From the NCBI GenBank assembly GCA_040509055.1, contig JBEVLT010000300.1, positions 1-12,974 of the forward strand: 12,974 bases of DNA, written 5' to 3'. Numbering within the stretch: the stretch's first letter is position 1; the number at the start of each line of letters is the position of its first letter. Below, piece after piece: positions 1 to 5,365 of this stretch. A program made the translations under genes and the position numbers. The notes under the pieces were generated by a model. That model was not told where the DNA came from, made no database searches, and saw nothing but the letters and a program-made list of their open reading frames with translations. This DNA comes from JAJKIP01 sp040509055. GTDB lineage: Bacteria; Bacteroidota; Bacteroidia; Chitinophagales; Chitinophagaceae.

Positions 1-58
1 TTAACATGCTTTGATTGCACGCCGCTCTATTTTGCCGGCCTAAACTCAAGCAACTGTT

Positions 59-715
59 ATGAAAAAAATCTGTCTCCTGGCAGCCGTATGTCTTGCGGCT
101 TCTGCTACCCATGCACAAATTCAACCCCGGTCCGTATTGCTGGGTGGCCAGTTCGGCTACAGCAATGTCAACACCGACCTGGTTTCGTACACACAGAAAA
201 GCCGCAGCACCGTGATCAGTCTGCAGCTTGGAAAGGCACTGAAAAAAAATACAGTGACCGGCATTCTGCTGGGCTATTCTCCGCAGAAGGAGACCAGGAC
301 AGGCCTTGTTGCCGGTGCCGATACCGCCACGATCACGGCCCGTGCCATAGAGGCCGGTTTGTTCCTGCGCTGGTACAAGCTGCTGGGCAAGGGCTTTTAC
401 CTGTTTGGCGAAACCCAGGCCGCATACATGGACGGGAAGGGCAGCGAAGAGTACAAACTGAACCCGGCCGATATGACAATAACCGACCGGGGAGGAAGGC
501 TTGCTTTTACGGGCGGCATTGCTTACCAGCTGCTGAAACGCCTGCAGGTGGAGCTGGTACTTCCCGACCTGCTGGGTCTGCAATACCGTATAGTAAAGCG
601 GCAAAGCGAAAGCCTGCTGACCGGCGATTTGAAGCAGCAGCTGTTCTCGGTTTATTCCAATATCAGCAGGCAGGCTGTACCAAACCTGGGCATCGGCTTC
701 CGCTTTGTGCTGTAA
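59..715 (+). CDS. Small outer-membrane beta-barrel protein
   Basis: The 218-residue product starts with a clear signal peptide (basic MKK, hydrophobic core, cleavage near residues 19-20 at THA/Q). The mature part alternates polar and apolar residues with many Gly and aromatic residues, for example LLGGQFGYSN near residue 27. It ends in the strand-like segment NLGIGFRFVL, the usual C-terminal signature of an outer-membrane barrel. About 198 mature residues fits an 8-strand barrel of the general OmpA/OmpW-like or 'porin family' type common in Bacteroidota. No enzymatic motif is visible. The ATG at 59 is chosen because the signal peptide begins there. It stands alone and converges on the minus-strand block. 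The barrel call is well supported, but the transported substrate or role is unknown. Confidence 0.8.
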   Translation: MKKICLLAAVCLAASATHAQIQPRSVLLGGQFGYSNVNTDLVSYTQKSRSTVISLQLGKALKKNTVTGILLGYSPQKETRTGLVAGADTATITARAIEAGLFLRWYKLLGKGFYLFGETQAAYMDGKGSEEYKLNPADMTITDRGGRLAFTGGIAYQLLKRLQVELVLPDLLGLQYRIVKRQSESLLTGDLKQQLFSVYSNISRQAVPNLGIGFRFVL

Positions 716-720
716 AATGT

Positions 721-747
721 ACAGGGCATACCCTGTTGCAAGCAGGG
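721..747 (+). terminator. Overlapping short hairpins just after the barrel gene
   Basis: Six bases after the stop codon, ACAGGG (721-726) pairs perfectly with CCCTGT (731-736) around a CATA loop. The CCCTG of that second arm can instead pair with CAGGG (743-747), so the two hairpins exclude each other. A moderately T-rich stretch (CTATCTTTTG, 751-760) follows. The position suggests an intrinsic terminator for the barrel gene. The T-run is short, so the call is tentative. Confidence 0.35.
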
Positions 748-752
748 TAACT

Positions 753-794
753 ATCTTTTGTTGCCGGCGGTGGAATGCAGGTGCAGCAAAAGAT
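753..794. repeat. 12-bp inverted repeat between convergent genes
   Basis: ATCTTTTGTTGC (753-764) is complementary to GCAGCAAAAGAT (783-794) over 12 positions with one G-T pair, enclosing 18 bases. It lies in the 112-bp gap between the convergent barrel gene and DUF4253 remnant. It may form a transcript-end hairpin. The T-rich part lies in the 5' arm, not after the stem, so it is not a textbook intrinsic terminator in either direction. Confidence 0.4.
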
Positions 795-827
795 TATTGA
801 AGAAGAAGGTTGGCCGGATAAATGAAT

Positions 828-1525
828 TCAATCCCACCAGAAATAAAGCCGCTTCGTCTTCTTCAATTCATCCGCCAGGGCCTGCACGGTGTCTGTGCCC
901 TGGTCTACCACATCGGGACAAACCTTGTATACTTCGTTGGCCATCTGCATCCAGCTTTCAGGCTCGTTGTGGATGATAAACTCGCACCAGTCGCCGGAAG
1001 CGGCAATGAGCTCAAGCGAATATTTTTTGTCGAAGTTTTTGACGAGGGTGATCAGGCTGTCGTTGGTAATATCGTGATTGATACCGTCGGTACCCACCTG
1101 TTCCAGGATGGTATATTTGTCGGTTGTCTTCAGAACACCGATGCGGTCCGGCTCGTTGTTGAAACCAAAATTGTTTTCCAGCAGGAAAATGCTGTATCCT
1201 TTTGCCTGAACCGGTCTTTCAGTGCAAACACGAGTTCGTACGACCCTGCATTGGATTCGTAGAAAACGAGCCCATCCTGCAGGGTAGGGTCTGCTTCAAT
1301 GGTGGAGTCTTTCGTGATGATCTTTGAACTGGAGTAGTGAAACGGTTAGATCCTGCCGGTACTGTATTCACGGATGTCGTGGAAAAGGGTGCTGTCGATA
1401 TGCAGGGAGTCGCAAATCATCTTCTCGCCCCTGGTCAGGATATAGCCTTTTGCGGGCTGAGCCTTGCAGGTGAGCATGCATATGCTGATAACAGCGGCGA
1501 ATAAAAGGGTTGTTCTGAAAGGCAT
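828..1525 (-). pseudogene. DUF4253-family secreted protein, broken by a stop codon and a frameshift
   Basis: Reading leftward from ATG at 1525, a signal-peptide-like start (MPFRTTLLFAAVISICMLTC) runs for 59 residues to an in-frame TAA at 1346-1348. The same frame then continues sensibly (PFHYSSSKIITKDS through FALKDRFRQ) to about 1204. There it shifts by one base to the frame that carries KGYSIFLLENNFG, SGDWCEFIIHNEP, CPDVVDQGTDTVQALA and the ending LYFWWD. These last motifs, especially CPD-V-QG-T and the YxWWD end, are hallmarks of DUF4253. The shift falls in a run of four T on the plus strand (1200-1203). Restoring one base gives RFRQKGY. The repaired product would be about 232 residues. 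It starts 25 bp after the DUF4240 gene and was probably co-transcribed with it. The function of DUF4253 is unknown. A sequencing error could explain the homopolymer slip but not easily the stop as well. Confidence 0.8.
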
Positions 1526-1550
1526 CGGGATTGTTTTGAAAAATGGTTTC

Positions 1551-2162
1551 TTATTCTTCACCCATGAACCTGGCAAACAGGTTTGGACAGATCTTTTTCA
1601 TGCTGGCCGGATCGTCTTCCTGCCAGGTGAATTGGACAGGGGGATAATGTGCCTCGTTTGTTTTGAATATTTCATCGTCGATATAATCGTACAGGTCCTT
1701 GCCGGTCTTTTGCCGAAACGCCTCGTTTGCCACGTACCAAAAGGTTTCAAATTCATAGACATCGAGGTCTTCATTGGCTTCGCTGACCAGGTTGTCGGGG
1801 TTGACCATTGCCCTGTCGTACACCTGCTTTCCCCGGGAAATAACCCAATTCCTGAAATACTCGAAACCATCGTCGGAGCAGCCGCCGTTCATGATATATC
1901 CTGCACACCACATGGCAGACGTGTGGGTATCGTACAGCAGTTTGTCGGTGCGCAGCCTGAACCCGATCATTTGCCTGGGGGTTAGTTTGCCGATTTCGGC
2001 AATAAGAAATTGTTCCTGCCGGTCCTGGTCGTCGCGATACTTCAGCGACCGGTCCACGATATCCCAGTATGTTTTTTCTTCGAGCATTTCGGCTGTTTTG
2101 GTCAGCCCGGTGGTGTCGGCCGGCTGGTTGGTCCTGCCGAACAGCTTATCGAATAATCCCAT
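1551..2162 (-). CDS. DUF4240 domain protein
   Basis: The product has 203 residues and no signal peptide, so it is probably cytoplasmic. The DUF4240 domain begins near residue 31 with TYWDIVDRSL and contains the family hallmark NGGCSDDGFEYFRNWVISRG at about residues 92-111, followed by KQVYDRAM and DPDxL-like NPDNL. A short N-terminal extension (MGLFDKLFGR) is typical of proteins with a small amphipathic leader. The acidic C-terminal part after residue 160 has no motif I recognise. The role of DUF4240 is not established. The domain is usually found in single-domain proteins, often alongside other small orphan families. The start at 2162 gives the only full-length reading with the leader intact. 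The gene follows a 122-bp structured gap and may have its own promoter there. The DUF4253 remnant follows 25 bp later. Confidence 0.85.
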   Translation of the reverse strand: MGLFDKLFGRTNQPADTTGLTKTAEMLEEKTYWDIVDRSLKYRDDQDRQEQFLIAEIGKLTPRQMIGFRLRTDKLLYDTHTSAMWCAGYIMNGGCSDDGFEYFRNWVISRGKQVYDRAMVNPDNLVSEANEDLDVYEFETFWYVANEAFRQKTGKDLYDYIDDEIFKTNEAHYPPVQFTWQEDDPASMKKICPNLFARFMGEE

Positions 2163-2183
2163 ATTTGCTGCTGTGTTTTGTAA

Positions 2184-2262
2184 GCCTGCCAGGGCCAGGC
2201 AGAATGATTAGATGGTTCAAAGTCCTTGTCCGCAAGATAGCGGAATAATTTCCCTGGCAGGC
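2184..2262. repeat. Widely spaced 11-bp perfect inverted repeat upstream of the DUF4240 gene
   Basis: GCCTGCCAGGG (2184-2194) and CCCTGGCAGGC (2252-2262) are exact reverse complements 57 bases apart. Between them TCCGC (2229-2233) pairs with GCGGA (2240-2244). The 122-bp gap between the lipoprotein gene and the DUF4240 gene could therefore fold into a branched structure, serving as a terminator for the first or a leader for the second. Each arm is itself partly palindromic, so the long-range pairing competes with local hairpins. Confidence 0.4.
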
Positions 2263-2284
2263 AAACAGGCGGCGTGGCTATTGT

Positions 2285-2710
2285 TCATTTTCTGTGCTGC
2301 TGCCAGGTCAGCATGGCCGTTTCGAAAAAGCGCCGGATTTCCTTTTTGCTGCCATCAACCGATACACGAAAGGAAGGGCCGTTGACATAATTGACGCCCA
2401 TATACGATAAGTCGCCCTGCACGTTGTATACCGTGTCGATGGAGACGATATCACGGTACCAGGCAAAGTTGATTTCGTTTTCAGCCGGGTCGCGGCTGGC
2501 CAGCCAGTAGTGCGCGATGCGCCGGTCGGTAAAAAAATTGCCGGCCCTGTCTTTGCCGGCGTTGGAATAATATTGAATGATGGTTTCGCCCGGCTCCAGC
2601 AGGCCCAGGGAGCGGATCAATTGGATGGTGCCCTTATCGAGGGTGTTCCCGGTTTCGATATGCTGGCAGGCCAGGCAGCCCAGCAGGGCGATGAAGAGAT
2701 ATTTTTTCAT
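2285..2710 (-). CDS. Small putative lipoprotein, function unknown
   Basis: The 141-residue product starts at ATG 2710. A reading frame is open further upstream, but only this start places a signal peptide (MKKYLFIALLGCLACQH) at the N terminus. Lipidation could occur at Cys12 (LLGC) or Cys15 (CLAC). The mature part contains PGETIIQYYSNAG, NFFTDRRIAHYWLA and a C-terminal helix (KKEIRRFFETAMLTWQQ). The run 'emits strands, then FTDRRI, then a final helix' resembles bacterial PH-like domains, but this is a weak impression and not a confident assignment. It lies 55 bp after the secreted basic-tail protein in the same orientation, so it is probably part of the same transcription unit. No catalytic motif is visible. 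Confidence 0.7.
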   Translation of the reverse strand: MKKYLFIALLGCLACQHIETGNTLDKGTIQLIRSLGLLEPGETIIQYYSNAGKDRAGNFFTDRRIAHYWLASRDPAENEINFAWYRDIVSIDTVYNVQGDLSYMGVNYVNGPSFRVSVDGSKKEIRRFFETAMLTWQQHRK

Positions 2711-2765
2711 GGAAGCAAGCGTGCTGAGCATGTAAGTTAATGCAATCTTTCGTGCGTCCCGGCTG

Positions 2766-3290
2766 CTATTCGCGTCTCTTCTTTTTTCCCCGTTTTTTCG
2801 AAGTCTTTCGCCACTCTTTGCGGCCATCGCCGTAATAAAAGTTGCGGTAAGCCGTATAGAAGCCGATTCTGTTACCGGCCACATAGTCCAGGAACCCGGC
2901 GGGCAGCATACCACATTCTCCCAAAAGGCACCACTGCATGCCCGTGACCATGTAGTAAGGAATAGGTTCGATATCGTTGATCAGGAATAAGGCGATATCG
3001 CCCACCCGGTATTGCCCGCCGGTGCAGGTATTGGCGATGCCGGTAAGGCTGCTGTCTTTGAGCTTTTCCAGCAGGAAGGGAATGGCATATTTGTCCAGCT
3101 TTTGAATGACCAGGTAAGCGCTGTCGGAAAAGGCGACGGATGGCTGTTCGCCTTTGCCATACGGCACAGCCTTCACCTGAGGAAGCTGTGTTTCTATCGT
3201 TTTTTCAATTTGCGCCAGCAGTGCCGTGGCATGCAGGCAAAGCAAAAGAAGTACGGGTACAGGTTTGTGCATGATAAAGCATTGGTTCAT
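2766..3290 (-). CDS. Secreted protein with lysine/arginine-rich C-terminal tail
   Basis: The 174-residue form begins at 3290; an internal ATG at 3272 (MHKPVPVLLLLCLHATALLA) gives a more typical signal peptide and may be the true start. Cleavage is likely after ALLA or LLAQ. The mature part includes YAIPFLLEKLKDSS (a HEAT-repeat-like helix), an NTCTGGQYRVGDIALFLIND segment and MQWCLLGECGML, giving three Cys in the mature chain that could form disulfides in the periplasm. The last 18 residues (RKEWRKTSKKRGKKKRRE) are extremely basic. I do not recognise a named family. It lies between the DUF6438 gene and the small lipoprotein gene, all leftward with short gaps, so co-transcription is likely. 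An exported protein with a cationic tail might bind nucleic acid, LPS or peptidoglycan, but that is speculation. Confidence 0.7.
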   Translation of the reverse strand: MNQCFIMHKPVPVLLLLCLHATALLAQIEKTIETQLPQVKAVPYGKGEQPSVAFSDSAYLVIQKLDKYAIPFLLEKLKDSSLTGIANTCTGGQYRVGDIALFLINDIEPIPYYMVTGMQWCLLGECGMLPAGFLDYVAGNRIGFYTAYRNFYYGDGRKEWRKTSKKRGKKKRRE

Positions 3291-3328
3291 CCCACAGATG
3301 CGGGAAGCGAACGCTTTACACAGCGGGG

Positions 3329-3853
3329 TTATTGCTGCTCACCAGCCGTTTTTTCACCTTCTATCTCAAAGGCTGCGCCGGCCCGCTGCAGCCGGCTTGT
3401 TTCGGCTATTTGGTACAGCACGGCAATGAGGGGGCGGGCTTCATCGGGCGGGAACATGGTCTTGAAAAACTTTCGCTGGCCGTTGTAATACACGATGATC
3501 GTTTTCAGCGAACCGTCGCAGCACTCGGGGCCGCCGATCTTCACGGTATCCAGCCCGATGGTCTCCAGTTCGTGCACCAGCTTGTTGTACGTGGTATCCG
3601 CTATCGTGCCCGTAAAGTAGCCGGTGCGGGCGCTGTCCGGGTCCAGCGAGAAACCCTTGTCTTTGCGGTACACCCGTTCGGCATGCAGCCGCAGGGTTTT
3701 GTCGCTGTTTACCTCCAGGTGATAAGTGGGGCAGGCGCCAAAGCAGGGCGAGGTATGGAACACGATCTTTTCGAGCTTTAGTTTAGTATCGGGATGGCCG
3801 CAGTCGCGCAGCGAGGCTGCAGCTACCAGCAGGAGTAAAAAGGCTTTTGTCAT
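3329..3853 (-). CDS. DUF6438 domain exported protein
   Basis: The product from ATG 3853 has 174 residues. It opens with a signal peptide (MTKAFLLLLVAAASL). A Cys follows at residue 18 in LRDC, which is a poor lipobox, so it may be a plain secreted protein or an atypical lipoprotein. The DUF6438 hallmark is near residues 34-43 (TSPCFGACPTYHLEV, Cys37 and Cys41). A second Cys pair, ECCDG, is at 111-112, and PPDEARPLIAVLYQI forms a C-terminal helix. The conserved Cys suggest disulfides or metal binding, which is untested. The domain's function is unknown. An upstream TTG at 3925 would overlap the previous stop by 4 bp, but it would put 24 non-signal residues before the hydrophobic segment, so I prefer 3853. 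It follows the two-helix membrane protein gene by 68 bp. Confidence 0.8.
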   Translation of the reverse strand: MTKAFLLLLVAAASLRDCGHPDTKLKLEKIVFHTSPCFGACPTYHLEVNSDKTLRLHAERVYRKDKGFSLDPDSARTGYFTGTIADTTYNKLVHELETIGLDTVKIGGPECCDGSLKTIIVYYNGQRKFFKTMFPPDEARPLIAVLYQIAETSRLQRAGAAFEIEGEKTAGEQQ

Positions 3854-3921
3854 ACCGGGTCGTTGTTTGAGTGACGGGATCGGGTCATGACCACGGCTGC
3901 AAGCAGAGTGCCATAAATTTG

Positions 3922-4572
3922 TCAACGAGGCTGGTACACACCCGTTGTGTGATGGTTGCCGTACCTGGCTTTGAAATGCGCCAGCAATAATAAAAAGTCA
4001 AGCCGGTTGATCCGGATATGATCCAGGCTGGCCGTGAGGGTTATTCCGGCATCGCCTTTTTTGTAAACAATATCTATTTTGCCGCGGGAATCTTCTTCAT
4101 CACCATCATAGCCCCATTGCTGTATGCCGGGCCAGGTGTATAGCTGGTCGTCCAGCACCAGGCCGTTTTCGCGGAAGCTCAGGGCCGTCCCGTCCTGCCG
4201 GTGCCAGTTGATGGACCGGAAGCCGGCCTCCGTTGCCAGCTTGTTATCGGCTAAAAATTGTTGTGTCAGCATCCGTGACGGGTCAGGACCGTCTATCAGG
4301 TCTTCGCTCCAGCTGATGTCAGCCTCCTGAACGAGTTCCAGTTGCTTTAGCACCGAGAGGAACTCATAGGGATAGGCGCAGCGCCGCAGACAATAATTGA
4401 CAAGAAGGTGTTTGGTAAAAAAACCGATGAGGGAGAATGCCAGCAGGCAGATGACCAGGATCGCCAGTGTCCATCCCCTGAACAGGAAGCAGGCGATAAT
4501 GGCTATCGCAAACGGCAGGGTAAAGACGGTGTAATACGTTTCGACAAGACGGATGGCCGTTTTCAGTTTCAT
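3922..4572 (-). CDS. Two-helix membrane protein with C-terminal soluble domain, function unknown
   Basis: The product has 216 residues. Two adjacent transmembrane helices lie at about 14-31 and 34-56, probably as a hairpin that leaves both ends in the cytoplasm. The soluble part contains a Tyr-Pro-Tyr-Glu-Phe segment at 67-71, an acidic stretch (SWSEDLIDGPD) and a C-terminal region reading LSFRENGLVLDDQLYTWPGI. This last pattern, a strand then 'y.W..I', recalls membrane-anchored PH-like or YcxB-type domains, but I would not assign it firmly. The C terminus carries HH (207-208). It begins 28 bp after the FtsX-like lipoprotein gene on the same strand and is followed by DUF6438, so it is probably in the rhomboid transcription unit. 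The role is unknown. Confidence 0.75.
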   Translation of the reverse strand: MKLKTAIRLVETYYTVFTLPFAIAIIACFLFRGWTLAILVICLLAFSLIGFFTKHLLVNYCLRRCAYPYEFLSVLKQLELVQEADISWSEDLIDGPDPSRMLTQQFLADNKLATEAGFRSINWHRQDGTALSFRENGLVLDDQLYTWPGIQQWGYDGDEEDSRGKIDIVYKKGDAGITLTASLDHIRINRLDFLLLLAHFKARYGNHHTTGVYQPR

Positions 4573-4600
4573 GGTGTCGATCGGTTGAAAAGTGACTGAA

Positions 4601-5365
4601 TCAGTCCCGCCTGTATTCCGCGATCAGGTAGCGGCCATCCCATTTTCCGAACAGTATCTTTGGGTAGGCGATGTCGCTGATGCCTTGCACATGATTGCGG
4701 ATCATGGCTTCGATTTCTTTGTATTGCTCCTCGGTTATCTCCTGACCGTCCAGGTGTATCTCGATCGAGGAGGGAAGGGGATTTTCATCGAGTAAGGCGC
4801 TCCAGTCTCCGTTGCCATCTGCTACGTATTTTTTACGTGCCGAATCTTTGGAAACATAGCCGGCGGCTGCCACCCGCGGTAATTGCCGTATCTGTTCCAG
4901 GTCTGCCCGAATGGACGCCGTATCATAGGCAGGGCTCAGATAGACGTTGATCGTTACTTCTTTCCGCCACATTTCCTGTAAGTTGAACCGCAGGTACCCG
5001 CGCAGGCTGCCGGGCAGTTTGTCTTTGATAGACCGGCTGATGGCATCGCCGAAGAATAACAAGGCGGTGATTTTTTCATCTTCCATTGGCCATACCTGGC
5101 CTTTTATGCTGATAAACCCTACCATCCGGAACCTGACTGAATCGCCGGTAGTTGGGCCGCTGCGGGTACTCACATAGCCGATGCCTGTATCCAGCTTTGT
5201 CCAGTTGACTGTACGCAGCCGGTTCAACGTTATTTTTTTACTGTTGCACCCTGCCAGCAGGAGCAGGACCAGTAGGATGACGCCGGCGGGTACCGGCCGG
5301 ATATGAATGCGCATAAAATGCACGATAGCTTTTTGGCGAATATAATAGTACGTGCTTGTCTTCAT
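4601..5365 (-). CDS. Lipoprotein with FtsX extracellular-domain-like module
   Basis: The 254-residue reading begins at ATG 5365, which overlaps the rhomboid stop as ATGA and suggests translational coupling. An internal ATG at 5314 gives a cleaner signal peptide. Either start leads to the lipobox LLAGC with Cys40 in the long form. Residues about 41-130 match no family I know. Residues about 137-236 closely resemble the extracellular domain of the cell-division protein FtsX: VTINVYLSP at the start, a 'LPRVAAAGYVSKDSARKKY' stretch, then NPLPSSIEIHL and a final helix with QGISDIAY. In FtsX this domain sits between membrane helices and activates peptidoglycan hydrolases. Here no FtsX helices follow, so the domain would be tethered to a membrane by lipid alone. 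A role in cell-wall hydrolase control is inference. Automated annotation may call it 'FtsX', but it is not the ABC permease. Confidence 0.8.
   Translation of the reverse strand: MKTSTYYYIRQKAIVHFMRIHIRPVPAGVILLVLLLLAGCNSKKITLNRLRTVNWTKLDTGIGYVSTRSGPTTGDSVRFRMVGFISIKGQVWPMEDEKITALLFFGDAISRSIKDKLPGSLRGYLRFNLQEMWRKEVTINVYLSPAYDTASIRADLEQIRQLPRVAAAGYVSKDSARKKYVADGNGDWSALLDENPLPSSIEIHLDGQEITEEQYKEIEAMIRNHVQGISDIAYPKILFGKWDGRYLIAEYRRD

Noticed and set aside
28..34. TATTTTG as a -7 box for the barrel gene
   Set aside because: It is one base short of the TAnnTTTG pattern, and the paired -33 TTG is ambiguous, so it is too weak to list.
88..750. A 220-residue frame overlapping the barrel gene in another frame
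   Set aside because: It has no signal peptide, and its Arg-, Gly- and His-rich composition is typical of a shadow frame. The 59-715 frame has the signal peptide and barrel C terminus.
828..1097. An 89-residue minus-strand gene as an intact small protein
   Set aside because: It holds only the C-terminal half of DUF4253. The missing half is found upstream in another frame, so it is a fragment of a broken gene.
822..1262. A 146-residue plus-strand frame at the DUF4253 remnant
   Set aside because: It is antisense to recognisable DUF4253 sequence and has no motif of its own.
3312..3325. CGCT-TTACAC-AGCG hairpin after the DUF6438 gene as a terminator
   Set aside because: The stem is only 4 bp with no T-run, and the next gene is close downstream on the same strand, so it is probably chance.
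4601..5365. Assignment as the cell-division permease FtsX itself
   Set aside because: There are no four membrane helices and no adjacent ftsE; only the extracellular-domain-like module is present behind a lipobox.
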